The notes under the pieces: model-generated | Told to the model about the DNA's origin: nothing | What the model saw: the letters and a program-made list of their open reading frames with translations, nothing else | Database searches by the model: none | Position numbers and translations under genes: made by a program | Shown: one piece after another, positions 15,340 to 24,400 of the stretch | Layout of the letters: every line of letters starts with the position of its first letter | How positions within the stretch are numbered: position 1 is the first letter of the stretch | Source of the DNA: an uncultured Clostridium sp. | GTDB lineage: Bacteria > Bacillota > Clostridia > TANB77 > CAG-508 | Direction of reading: 5' to 3' | DNA length: 63,563 bases | Assembly (NCBI GenBank): GCA_947367845.1 | Contig: CANBES010000008.1 | Span: forward strand, 1-63,563

Positions 15340-17418
15340 CTACAATGCTGACATAGAAGCAAATGAATTTGACATACTTGTTAATCCTATAAATACTAAT
15401 GGTATAATTAAGTATCCGCAGAACATTGCAATCATTGGAGTAAATCCAATTCCTTTTCCTATCATACCTTTTCTTTTGATTAATCTTTCATTTGATTCTT
15501 TACGTTTTTCTTTGTAATAGTCTCTTTCTGAGTCTAATTCGTCAAAGGCATCTCTAATTGGTATTTTTTCTACTGCTGCTTGTAAGCTTTCTATTATTCT
15601 AATTAATGGTTGATAAGAAACTTCTTCTTTCATAGCTTCTAGCGCTTCCCAAGCTCCTGCCTCATAGTTGTTCACACATCTTGTAATTTGTGGCCTAAAT
15701 ATGTTTGAATATCTTTCTAACCAATCTAGTATAATTTCAACATTTACCCTTTCAATTCTCATAAGCATTAATATAATTGTTTGGAATTGCATTACTTCGT
15801 CTTCCATTTCTAGCTTTCTCATTATTACTTGGAACATTAGCAATCCAATTGGTGCCATATATCCAACTAGTGCAAATGCTATTGCTAGTAAAATTTCGAA
15901 CCATTGTAGGTATTCTGTGTTAATTATTGCTAGTTTATCTTCTACTATTCTTCTTGCTGTCTCAGCAATTTCGTCATCTGCCATATCATCTTCATAGTAT
16001 CTTGATCTTCTAAATGCTCTTTCTACATCTGCTGTTGTTGTATCCAGTTTTCCTTTAAACATATCTAGAAAGTAGTTATCCATTTCAGTTATTTCCATTG
16101 CTTTTCTTCTGTCTTTGTCTGTCAAATCTCCTATTATATTATAGTCTGTTGTCGGCTCTGTATATATGTAATTTACTGCAACTGAGTGCAATTGTGCAAA
16201 TAATATAATTGATGCAATAAATGTTACAATGCATATTGTTAATCTATTTACATATAGCCATTCCATTTTTAAGTGTGATGCTGAGTCTTTTAGCATTTGT
16301 TGAATTTTTTTGTATTCCTTTGTCCCTTCTTTTGGTATAAATAAGTCTACAAATTTTTTGATTATTTTTTTGCTGTATAGTTTTTGTTGCCATGGGTTTT
16401 CTGTGTTTCTTGTGTTCATTGCTGTTGAACCATTGTCTTTTAATTTTCTAACTAATATATAACACATTACAGTAATTAGTATTATTAATATTTGAACTAT
16501 TACCCCTGGTTTCCCTTCATACCAACTTTGTGTGAATGAGAAGTTTGATATTGACCAGCTTTTTAATGGTTCTAGTAACAATACTGGTACTACTGATATT
16601 ACTGATAAACTTTGAAATACATAGTTTAATTTGTCTCTTTTTAAAATTTCTAGTTGCATTTCTTGTGTTATGTTGTTTATATTTTTTAGATATAGTGATG
16701 CTCCATCAACTTTTCTGTCGCCAAATTCTTTTGTTAGGTATGATACTCCGGCAAATTCTTTTAAGTAACTGTTTGGAGCTATATCGTAATATTTTTCTAA
16801 TTCATTTTCAGGGTCATCTGATATTAATATTTCATATATCTTTTCACCTTGGCTTGATACTTCTTTCTCGTCATCTTGTGATACTTGGTATATTGCTTCT
16901 TCTACCATGTTGAATTCATGGTATGCGTGTCTTATTTCTGAAAAGAATTCTATTTGTTGTTTTAATATATTATTGTCTATTTTATCTACAGAACCATCTA
17001 TGAATGTATCTACCATAAATAGTTCAAAGATTAATAGAATTGACATTAATAAATAGTTTGAAGATGTTATTGCTATTGTTACTATCATTAGAGGTACTAT
17101 TATTGCTATTGCTACTGTAAGGATTTTCGCTGTACCTTTTCTTGTGTTGTATTCGTCGTCTATATTTATTATTTCTAATCTTCTTCTTACTTTTAATACA
17201 TATCTTTTTAAGAATGGTATCTTTATGTATGATAAATATAGTTTTTGTAGTAATACTTCAGCTGAAAATCTTCTATCTCTTGTTCCTTCTTGTAATTGCT
17301 TTATTTTTTTGTATTCAGATTTTTGCATTTTCTTTGATATTATTACATATAAGAATATTATTACTACAAGGGCAGCAACTGCTCCACCCATTATATAGAC
17401 TAACATTTGGTTGTTCAC
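15340..17418 (-). CDS. Fused TadB-TadC-like membrane platform protein
   Basis: 692 residues, with an N-terminal helix (6-28) and two repeats of a GspF/T2SF-like arrangement. Repeat one has helices near 105-145 and 265-330; repeat two has helices near 400-420, 520-555 and 660-690. The loop MQFQTIILMLMRIERVNVEIILDWLERYS is typical of the T2SF fold, where pairs of small residues line the cytoplasmic helix bundle. Tad systems normally use two proteins, TadB and TadC, for the inner-membrane platform; here both seem to be in one chain. It follows the TadA-like ATPase by about 30 bases. Confidence 0.7.
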   Translation of the reverse strand: MNNQMLVYIMGGAVAALVVIIFLYVIISKKMQKSEYKKIKQLQEGTRDRRFSAEVLLQKLYLSYIKIPFLKRYVLKVRRRLEIINIDDEYNTRKGTAKILTVAIAIIVPLMIVTIAITSSNYLLMSILLIFELFMVDTFIDGSVDKIDNNILKQQIEFFSEIRHAYHEFNMVEEAIYQVSQDDEKEVSSQGEKIYEILISDDPENELEKYYDIAPNSYLKEFAGVSYLTKEFGDRKVDGASLYLKNINNITQEMQLEILKRDKLNYVFQSLSVISVVPVLLLEPLKSWSISNFSFTQSWYEGKPGVIVQILIILITVMCYILVRKLKDNGSTAMNTRNTENPWQQKLYSKKIIKKFVDLFIPKEGTKEYKKIQQMLKDSASHLKMEWLYVNRLTICIVTFIASIILFAQLHSVAVNYIYTEPTTDYNIIGDLTDKDRRKAMEITEMDNYFLDMFKGKLDTTTADVERAFRRSRYYEDDMADDEIAETARRIVEDKLAIINTEYLQWFEILLAIAFALVGYMAPIGLLMFQVIMRKLEMEDEVMQFQTIILMLMRIERVNVEIILDWLERYSNIFRPQITRCVNNYEAGAWEALEAMKEEVSYQPLIRIIESLQAAVEKIPIRDAFDELDSERDYYKEKRKESNERLIKRKGMIGKGIGFTPMIAMFCGYLIIPLVFIGLTSMSNSFASMSAL

Positions 17419-17448
17419 TTAGAAATAGCACCTCCCTTTGTATTGGCA

Positions 17449-19417
17449 TTAAATTTCATTTTTCTTTTTTCTTCCTCTTCTTTTTGGTTCTTCTGTTGTT
17501 GCTGATACTTCTACTGTTTCTTTGCGTGAATATGTTTTTCCCCAATGTTTTTTAACAAATTCATCAAATTCTACAAGGTCTGTGTCGTCCATATTTAGTC
17601 TCATCTCGCTTAGGTTTTTGTCTGTTATTGGGTTTGTTATTATATATTCTCCGTCAACATATTCTAATATGTTTCTGTGTATATATAATTGTCTGTCTGT
17701 TACTTTTTCAAAATATCTTGTTGCATTGTCAAAGAATTTGTCAAATTTTCCTTCTAGTGTTTTTTCTTTTCTGTGGTCAAATGTATATTCATTCTTTTCT
17801 TCAATTGGTATGCACTCTGTTATTCTTTCTACATATCTTTTTCCTCTAAAGTCTTTTGTTAAATGAATGTCAAAGTTTAATACTTGTACAACTTGCTCTT
17901 CTGCTGTTTTTTCGTTTTTAAATACTCCTGCTCTTAACATTGAGTTTCTTAGCGCTGTTACTAAGTTTGGAAATGTTTTTGCGTGGTGAGTAAATAATGT
18001 AAATTTAGATGCAACTTGGGCTGCTTGTATCATCCAAGATGCTACGGGGTCTGTTGCAACCTCTCCGGATTATATTAACAGAACCGTCAGTTTTCTTTTG
18101 AACGTCTAGACCTTCTTGTCCTGAAATTGTATCTGTTTCACGGAATGTTAATATGTTTCTTGTTGGGTATATTTTTCTTAGGTGAAGCTCGAATGCTGTT
18201 TCCTGAACACGGATGTTCATTGTTTCATATATGTTTTCAATCATTCCCATAAGCATTGTTGTTTTACCACAACCTTGCTCACCAGTGATTGATATGATTC
18301 TTGCTCCTTTTACTAAGTATTTTAATAATTCTATTGATTCAAGAGAACCTGGTTCTCCTTTGAACCATTGTTCAAGTGTTGAACGTTTAACGTCAAACTT
18401 TCTTACGAAAAATGCCCATGTTTCAGAGAAACTTGGTCTTACAACAACAACACGTGAGCCGTCTTTCATTTCATTGATTTTGTATCCATTTGTATCTGAT
18501 AATTGTCCTGGGTTGTTGTATTTATAAATGTTTTGGCATACTCTTTTTAGTTCTGATTCTGTTCCAAAAGATAAGAATGCTAGTCTTATAGATTTACCTT
18601 GGAAGAATATCCATATACTGTCACATGCTCTTGGAACTTTGTGTTCCGCTATTTGCTCTAGGTAGTCTCCGTCACTCTGTGCTACTTGACTTAAAAAACT
18701 TTCTGGAAGTCCAGATACACCACCAGACACACCATCTATGTTCATATCTCTTACTTCATCTATACTACTATATCCTTTGTAATGTTGGTATATTCTTTGT
18801 ACTATTACACTTAGCTTGTCTGAAAATGATAGCATTATATTTTCTGTTTCGTAAATATCTTCAATTTCTTTGCTTGTTATTACGTAAGATGGTTTTGTTT
18901 CACCTTCGACATATTTTAGCTCTGCTAAATTGTATTTTTTAATTAATTCTGTTAGTGCCTCATATCCAAATTCTTTTTTGTATGCATATATTAGTATATC
19001 AAATTTGTCTTGTGCTGTTAGAAGTGATGGTATGTCAAATGGAACTGCTTTTGATATGTTGCTTTCTGTTACTCCATATTCTTTTTGAAGTATGTCAAAT
19101 ATCAATTCTTTTACGTATTTTTTATCATTAACATCTCCATATGTACATCCTTTTAAAGCTTTTTTCAATTCGTATTTTTTGTTCTTTCTTCTTTTCAATT
19201 CTTCTTCTGAAAGGCCAATATCGTATAAGTTTATTTTTGTTATCTCGTCTAGTCTTTTCTTTACGAATTCTGTCATTTTTTCGATTGTGTAGGTTTTGTC
19301 ATCTACTTCTATTAGTGTTTCTACTTCTGCTGTTTTTTTCTTTTTTATGACATATACTACTGCATACGCAGCAATTCCTAACACGGCGATGATTAGCACA
19401 ATGTTCATTATTGTCAT
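17449..19417 (-). CDS. TadA/CpaF-type secretion ATPase, membrane-anchored, needs +1 shift
   Basis: Motor ATPase that would power pilus assembly. The Walker A loop GEQGCGKTT is at about residue 379 and the Walker B region reads NIIGEVA only when one C (18067) is skipped; NIIGEVATDP then aligns with the IIVGEVR motif of CpaF. The zero frame reads CGG at codon 451 and stops at codon 471. The restored protein is 655 residues. Unlike ordinary CpaF proteins it begins with a transmembrane helix (MNIVLIIAVLGIAAYAVVYV) and a long N-terminal domain. It is followed by the TadBC fusion and preceded by two MinD-like genes. Confidence 0.8.
18064..18067 (-). other. CGGA +1 frameshift site in the TadA-like gene
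   Basis: Zero frame AAT ATA ATC CGG AGA; skipping C gives AAT ATA ATC (C) GGA GAG GTT GCA, that is N-I-I-G-E-V-A, the Walker B region. Confidence 0.7.
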
Positions 19418-19431
19418 TTAAAGGTTCCTCC

Positions 19432-20271
19432 TTACATTTTCATTGCTAAGTCTTGTATCCTATATATTATGTTGTCATCAGCTCTTTTTACTTCTGATAG
19501 AAATATTACGTTTCTATCTTCGCTATCTGTTATTTTTTTCATTTTAAAGAATAAGTCTACCACTTCTGCTTCTTCGGCTGCTTCAAAAAACAGAGTGTTG
19601 TATGGTATTGCTATTACCTGATTTTTTTCGCTTAAATATCTTGAAATGTTTTTTGTGTTATATTTTGAAAATTTATCATATCTTCCTATTGATATTATTG
19701 TTTTTTGCGATTTTAATATTGGTTTTTCTTCTCTTATTTTTACAAATTCATTGATGCTTGATAGTCGTTGACCAATGTTTGCTACTATTACATTTGACTT
19801 GTTTAATATTATTTCTTCTATGTCGTTGCCTAATTCTTTATCTAGGTCTACTAATATCAAATCATAATATGAATTTGCTATTGTTATTATTTCTGAATAT
19901 GTTTTTTTTAGCTCTTCATATTCCATAGCATTTCCTTTAAAGGTTTGCAATACTTCTAGCCTATCTTTTAATATTACTTTTGTATAATTTTTTATGTCTT
20001 CTGGTGCTAGTTTATTGCTGTTCATTGCTTTTATCATTCCTGATATACCGTCTTCTAATCCTATGTTTGTGTTTGGTCCGAATAATCCACGATTCTTTTT
20101 AGGTTTCGCTTGTTTCCAAAAGCAATTATCTAGTGTTTTATCTTGATATCCTGTTGAGATAATAAGTATTTTGTAGTTGTGTTCTATTGCCATATGTGTA
20201 CCAATAGCCGCTATCGCTAACGTTTTTCCTGTTTGTTCTTTTCCGTTGCTCCAAAATGTTACAATTGACAT
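19432..20271 (-). CDS. CpaE/MinD-like P-loop ATPase
   Basis: 279 residues beginning MSIVTFWSNGKEQTGKTLAIA. The N-G-K-E-Q-T-G-K-T loop is a deviant Walker A of the MinD/ParA type with the signature lysine, and DLILVDLDKEL fits Walker B. Tad loci carry such a protein (CpaE/TadZ) to place the apparatus at the pole. It follows the P-loop-less paralogue by a single base and precedes tadA by about 14 bases, so the three are tightly coupled. Confidence 0.7.
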   Translation of the reverse strand: MSIVTFWSNGKEQTGKTLAIAAIGTHMAIEHNYKILIISTGYQDKTLDNCFWKQAKPKKNRGLFGPNTNIGLEDGISGMIKAMNSNKLAPEDIKNYTKVILKDRLEVLQTFKGNAMEYEELKKTYSEIITIANSYYDLILVDLDKELGNDIEEIILNKSNVIVANIGQRLSSINEFVKIREEKPILKSQKTIISIGRYDKFSKYNTKNISRYLSEKNQVIAIPYNTLFFEAAEEAEVVDLFFKMKKITDSEDRNVIFLSEVKRADDNIIYRIQDLAMKM

Positions 20272-20272
20272 C

Positions 20273-20971
20273 TTACACTCCTCTTTCTATTATTTTTATT
20301 GCTCTCCTTGTTGCACTTGAATTTTCATTTCCTAAGATTTCATCAGCTAAATATCCTAAACCATCTTTGTATGCGACACTTAGTTTTTTGAATTTTATTT
20401 TGGCTACTTTTTGATTTTCGTGTATTACTGATAAATCTCCATTTTCAAATGGGAAGTATAGTCTCTGTTCATTCCACGCTACTTTGTATCCTAGTGCAAG
20501 GAAGTTCAAGTAGTCATCCTCTTCTTTGTCCATTGTTCTAGAAAATAGTACTTTTGTCAGACTAATTGTTCTATTTAATCCTACAAATACCTCAAGTCCT
20601 TTTTTTAGAGAGTATGCATCAAATGAAGTTACAAAATAATTTCTTTGTGCTTCCTCTAAATTGTAGTTTTCAAATCCTTTTGGATTGTCAGTGTCTACAA
20701 ATACAAAGTCATACTCTAGGTCTTGCCCTTCGGCAAAACCTAGGTATTTTTTTATATCTTCTATATTAGAGAAACCAACAGCTATATCAATTTCTTCATA
20801 TTCTGTTACATATTTTATTGTAGGATTTATTGCTGGTATCACATATCTTGCTTTTTGGTTTATTGTTGCATCAATTACTAATACTTTTTTCTTTAACGTT
20901 GTTAGTATTTTAGCAACATATATGATTAAATCTATTTTGTCATAAGCACCTATAAAGCCTATTTTTTTCAT
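20273..20971 (-). CDS. MinD-like protein without a P-loop
   Basis: 232 residues with the MinD/ParA fold order: KKIGFIGAYDKIDLIIYVAKIL, KKVLVIDATINQKARY, then DFVFVDTDNPKGF as the Walker B strand. Where the ATP loop should be it reads GAYDKIDL, with no GKT. It therefore probably cannot bind ATP in the usual way and may be a regulatory partner of the neighbouring intact ATPase, or resemble the receiver-like part of CpaE. That role is inference. The start is supported by AGGAG upstream. Confidence 0.6.
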   Translation of the reverse strand: MKKIGFIGAYDKIDLIIYVAKILTTLKKKVLVIDATINQKARYVIPAINPTIKYVTEYEEIDIAVGFSNIEDIKKYLGFAEGQDLEYDFVFVDTDNPKGFENYNLEEAQRNYFVTSFDAYSLKKGLEVFVGLNRTISLTKVLFSRTMDKEEDDYLNFLALGYKVAWNEQRLYFPFENGDLSVIHENQKVAKIKFKKLSVAYKDGLGYLADEILGNENSSATRRAIKIIERGV

Positions 20972-20993
20972 ATGTATTTTCTCCTTCTTTATT

Positions 20994-22112
20994 TTATTGT
21001 GCGGTTGTACCTGTTGTTGGTGTAGCTAGTGATTCAACGTATTCTTTTCTTGTGTTTTTAGAGTTTGTTACACTTTCTTCCATTTTTGTTTGTAAATTTG
21101 ATTGTGTGTCTATGTTTTCGTTGTTTAGTTGTCCATTTATGCTGTTTCTTATTTCCACACTACCTTCTCCACTATATCTACTTGCTATTTCGTTCATTGA
21201 TTTTTCAAGTATATTTGGATCATTCCTTAATTGTGTAAGTGTTTCACTATTTACTATATATGTTGGTGTTGCTGCTCTTTGCATTCCTGGATCTGTATAT
21301 TTGTTTGCATATATTTTACTTCCTGGTATTTTCGCTGCTTCTATTATCGCACAACTCATATGTAAAATTTCATCTTCTGATAAGTTTGCCCAAATTGTAT
21401 CTATTGAATCCATTCCTGCTATATTTGGTACTTCTACTTCTTTTTTAGATACTACTATAAAATCTTGTCCATTTGGGAACATAACTCTTATATCTATATA
21501 ATCTCCTGTTACTATATCTACTGGTAACACTACTATGTTGTATTCTTGTTTTCTAATATCATCTTGTACTAGATCGTCAGCTCTTGTTATTAAATCCTGT
21601 GTTAGTACTGTATTAGCATTCAAGTCTACCTTAGCTACTAATGGTACACTGTTTAGTTCTATATATTCTTTGTCGTTTCTTACTTCAATATAGTATTGTT
21701 CTGTTTCCTCTTCTTGTTTTACTTCATATTCGCTTCCGTTACGTCTTATATATAATTTATACATATCGTTGTCATCTTTTTCGTTACTTTTTATATATAT
21801 TTCATTTCCTTCTTTGTCTTGCATCTTCCATGTATCAATTATGTCCATATTGCTTGTTGCATTTGCTGGTACGAATTTTTTGTATACACTTTCTTTAGAT
21901 AGCATATCACTTGTAATTACTTGTCCTGATTTAACATCACTTTTTAAGACATATACACTTACCATTTCTAATTTTTCTTGTTTTTCTTGATCCATTCTAA
22001 CTTTAAGTTGTAAAAATAGTATTGCTATAATTGCTCCTGATATTACTAGCATTAATAACATTCCTAATAAAAATGAATTTCTTGCTTTTCTTTGCATTGG
22101 ATTTGTTGCCAT
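20994..22112 (-). CDS. cpaB: CpaB/RcpC-like SAF-domain protein
   Basis: 372 residues: N-terminal transmembrane helix (about 14-35), then a SAF domain (VYVLKSDVKSGQVITSDML, with VPLVAKVDLNANTVLTQDLI as the second half) and a C-terminal region with many Asn/Ser. CpaB proteins sit at the outer side of Tad machineries. It is the first gene of the Tad-like run. The ribosome binding site is GGGAGG, and a poor TTGAAT/TATAAA pair lies upstream. Confidence 0.75.
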   Translation of the reverse strand: MATNPMQRKARNSFLLGMLLMLVISGAIIAILFLQLKVRMDQEKQEKLEMVSVYVLKSDVKSGQVITSDMLSKESVYKKFVPANATSNMDIIDTWKMQDKEGNEIYIKSNEKDDNDMYKLYIRRNGSEYEVKQEEETEQYYIEVRNDKEYIELNSVPLVAKVDLNANTVLTQDLITRADDLVQDDIRKQEYNIVVLPVDIVTGDYIDIRVMFPNGQDFIVVSKKEVEVPNIAGMDSIDTIWANLSEDEILHMSCAIIEAAKIPGSKIYANKYTDPGMQRAATPTYIVNSETLTQLRNDPNILEKSMNEIASRYSGEGSVEIRNSINGQLNNENIDTQSNLQTKMEESVTNSKNTRKEYVESLATPTTGTTAQ

Positions 22113-22216
22113 TACAAATTCCTCCCTTTATTTTATTTTTATATTTTTAACAAATACTCATTTACTTTATTTTATAACAATTAGTATTCAAATTCAACTA
22201 TTCTCGACAAGTGTAA

Positions 22217-23101
22217 TCAAAAGTTAATGCTATCGTAATATTTCTGTAATATTTGTGCCACACCATCTTCATTATTACCTGGCGCAATATCATTTGCAAC
22301 ATCTGTAACTACTGGTGTACTGCCCTTCATAGCAATTCCTAATCCTGCATTTTCAATCATCTTTTTGTCGTTAATATTATCTCCAATTGCTATTACTTCT
22401 TCTTGTTTTATTCCTAATTTTTTTATCAAAAATTCTATAGCATTCCATTTATCAACATCAGCTAATGAAATTTCTGTATAATAGTATTCTATTGGCACAT
22501 CTTCTGTCCCTTGTTTAATCATTTTTCTCGACATATGAGACACTTCTAAAATCTCTATATTACTTATTTTTTTCAATTTCCTTATTATTGAATTAAAAAC
22601 TATTTTACTTTCGTCACATATTGTAATTTTTAAAAAATTTTCTTCTTTCATATTTTTTACATATTCATACATGTTTTTTACAATACTAATATTAGTTTTT
22701 TTATTATCTTCTTTTTTTAAATTTTCTTTATGATAATACAAAACATTGTGTTTTAACGCTGTCGCCAGTATAGTTTCGTCAGTATATACATTGTATGATA
22801 TACTATTTTCTTCACATATTTTTATCACTTCTAACACCTTTTGTTTTGTCATATTTTTTTTGTATATTATTTCTTCTTTTTTAATATCATAAATAATAGC
22901 ACCATTTCCTGCTATAAAATATTTTTCGCTACCTATTTCTTTTGCTATCGTTTTTATCGAATCTATTGGTCTTCCAGACGCTATTATCACTTCAGTTCCT
23001 TGCGCTATTATTTTTTTTATTGTATTTTGCGTATTTTCTGTTACAACACCATAACTATTTAACATTGTTCCATCTAAGTCTATCGCTACTAATTTATACA
23101 T
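22217..23101 (-). CDS. Cof-type HAD phosphatase
   Basis: 294 residues with the HAD motifs in order: DLDGTML (nucleophile aspartate at 8), ASGRP, the lysine in DVDKWNA, and GDNINDKKMIENAG for metal binding, with a C2-type cap in between. The family dephosphorylates sugar phosphates or flavin precursors; the substrate here cannot be told. It stands between the Tad-like locus and a hairpin repeat pair and looks independent. Confidence 0.9.
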   Translation of the reverse strand: MYKLVAIDLDGTMLNSYGVVTENTQNTIKKIIAQGTEVIIASGRPIDSIKTIAKEIGSEKYFIAGNGAIIYDIKKEEIIYKKNMTKQKVLEVIKICEENSISYNVYTDETILATALKHNVLYYHKENLKKEDNKKTNISIVKNMYEYVKNMKEENFLKITICDESKIVFNSIIRKLKKISNIEILEVSHMSRKMIKQGTEDVPIEYYYTEISLADVDKWNAIEFLIKKLGIKQEEVIAIGDNINDKKMIENAGLGIAMKGSTPVVTDVANDIAPGNNEDGVAQILQKYYDSINF

Positions 23102-23122
23102 ATTTCTATCTCCTACCTATTG

Positions 23123-23224
23123 CCTGCCAATGGGGACGGTCCTTGTTGGCAGGATTGATTTTTTAATCCCTAAAATAATTTTTTTGGACTATTCCTGCCA
23201 ACAAGGACCGTCCCCATTGGCAGG
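23123..23224. repeat. Mirror pair of TGCC-arm hairpin repeats
   Basis: Copies at 23123-23153 and 23194-23224 are near-exact reverse complements (CCTGCCAA arms, core GGGGACGGTCC), 40 bases apart, so the region can form two small hairpins or one long one. They lie upstream of the SASP gene. Confidence 0.9.
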
Positions 23225-23374
23225 CTTTTTTATTATTATATATTTAATCTTTTTAAATTGCAATTTATTTTTGCTAAAAATTTCCTGTTTATTTTTTCTG
23301 TTTTTTGCAGATTATAGTATTAGAAAAAGCAAAGGTTTTTTCTGATATGTAATATTACAGGAGGTGAAAAAACG

Positions 23375-23572
23375 ATGGCAAACTCAAGTAACAAAAAATT
23401 AGTACCAGAAGCTATGACTGCTTTAGACAAATTCAAATATGAAGTAGCTAGTGAAGTTGGTGTTAACCTAAAAGACGGATATAATGGTGATATATCTGCA
23501 AGAGACGCTGGAAAAATCGGTGGACAAATGGTTAAAAAGATGATAGAACAAGCTGAAAGAAACATGAAATAG
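23375..23572 (+). CDS. Alpha/beta-type small acid-soluble spore protein
   Basis: 65-residue SASP that coats spore DNA and protects it in the dormant spore. It matches the family throughout: ALDKFKYEVASEVGV, with the germination protease region at KYEVASE, LKDGYNGDISARDAGKIGG, and QMVKKMIEQAE. A strong AGGAGGTG lies seven bases before the ATG. It is transcribed alone and ends at the hairpin at 23651. I could not find a convincing sigma-G promoter upstream. Confidence 0.96.
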   Translation: MANSSNKKLVPEAMTALDKFKYEVASEVGVNLKDGYNGDISARDAGKIGGQMVKKMIEQAERNMK

Positions 23573-23650
23573 TTAAACTTTTAGATTGAACTTTTTAGTC
23601 AAAACCGCAGGAAGTTAAATTTTGTTTTTATATATTTTTATAAATACATA

Positions 23651-23681
23651 AAGGCAGGATTTGATTTCCTGCCTTCTTTTT
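23651..23681. terminator. Bidirectional terminator SASP/hpf
   Basis: AAGGCAGGA and TCCTGCCTT arms followed by CTTTTTG; it lies between the convergent SASP and hpf genes. Confidence 0.85.
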
Positions 23682-23705
23682 GATATTTTTGGGTGTGTTC
23701 TCTTA

Positions 23706-24233
23706 TTATGCTTCTGGTTCTACTAAACCGTAATTTTTTCCGTCTTTTAATCTATGTACAACATTTACTTTTCCTGTTTCAACATTTATAAATGCTAGGA
23801 AATTATGTGTTGGTTTTTCTTGTAGTTTTAAAACCGCATCTTCTGGTAACATTGGTTTTATTTCATAGTATGATGTTTTTATTATTTCATCTTTTACTTC
23901 TGATGTTTGTTCTTTTGCAACTTCCATTGTTCTTATTGATGCGTCTTTCATCATTTTTTCTCTTTTTGTTTTTGCTTTTCTGATTTGTCCTTCTAATATG
24001 TCTATATCTTTATCAATAGATGCATACATATCTTTGTCTTCTGTTACAGCTCTGTATTTTTCCCCATTTGCTGTAACATAAATTTCTGCTATTTGCTCAT
24101 TTTTTTCTGTTTTTAAAGTAACGTCTGCTTCTGCATCTTCGAAATATTTATCTATTCTGTCTAATTTTCTTTCTACATAATCGTTGATTGCTTCTGTTAT
24201 CTTTAGTTCCTTTCCTGTTATTTTTATTTTCAT
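23706..24233 (-). CDS. hpf: Ribosome hibernation promoting factor, long form
   Basis: 175 residues. The N-terminal S30AE domain (MKIKITGKELKITEAINDYV to about residue 95) binds the decoding centre. The C-terminal dimerisation domain (YYEIKPMLPEDAVLKL, FINVETGKVNVVHRLKDG) drives 100S ribosome formation, so this is the long HPF typical of Firmicutes. It has a perfect TTGACA-17-TATAAT promoter and the terminator shared with the SASP gene. Confidence 0.95.
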   Translation of the reverse strand: MKIKITGKELKITEAINDYVERKLDRIDKYFEDAEADVTLKTEKNEQIAEIYVTANGEKYRAVTEDKDMYASIDKDIDILEGQIRKAKTKREKMMKDASIRTMEVAKEQTSEVKDEIIKTSYYEIKPMLPEDAVLKLQEKPTHNFLAFINVETGKVNVVHRLKDGKNYGLVEPEA

Positions 24234-24280
24234 AAAAATCGCTCCTCTCTTTTTCGTTTTTCTACATAGATTATATTTTT

Positions 24281-24309
24281 ATTATATACATTAAATTTTC
24301 TATTGTCAA
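24281..24309 (-). promoter_or_regulatory. Consensus sigma-A promoter of hpf
   Basis: Minus strand TTGACA (24309-24304), a 17-base spacer and TATAAT (24286-24281): full consensus. Confidence 0.85.
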
Positions 24310-24366
24310 CAGCAATTTTTTTGGGACAAGCCAAAAAAGTTTTAGAAAAAGACGTTTTTGGACAAG

Positions 24367-24397
24367 CCTGCCAAAAAGGTCCGTCCCCATTGGCAGG
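24367..24397. repeat. TGCC-arm hairpin repeat
   Basis: CCTGCCAA/TTGGCAGG arms around the complement of GGGGACGGACC, three bases from the recO stop. A fragment of the AAACTT subclass lies at 24314-24335. Confidence 0.85.
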
Positions 24398-24400
24398 ATT

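Noticed and set aside
23123..23224. Regularly recurring short palindromes as a CRISPR array
   Set aside because: Copies are scattered over 50 kb with varied arms, with no constant spacers and no cas genes.
23290..23370. Sigma-G promoter for the SASP gene
   Set aside because: GATTATA and AATATTA resemble the -10 but no -35 fits at the right distance, or the box falls on the ribosome binding site.
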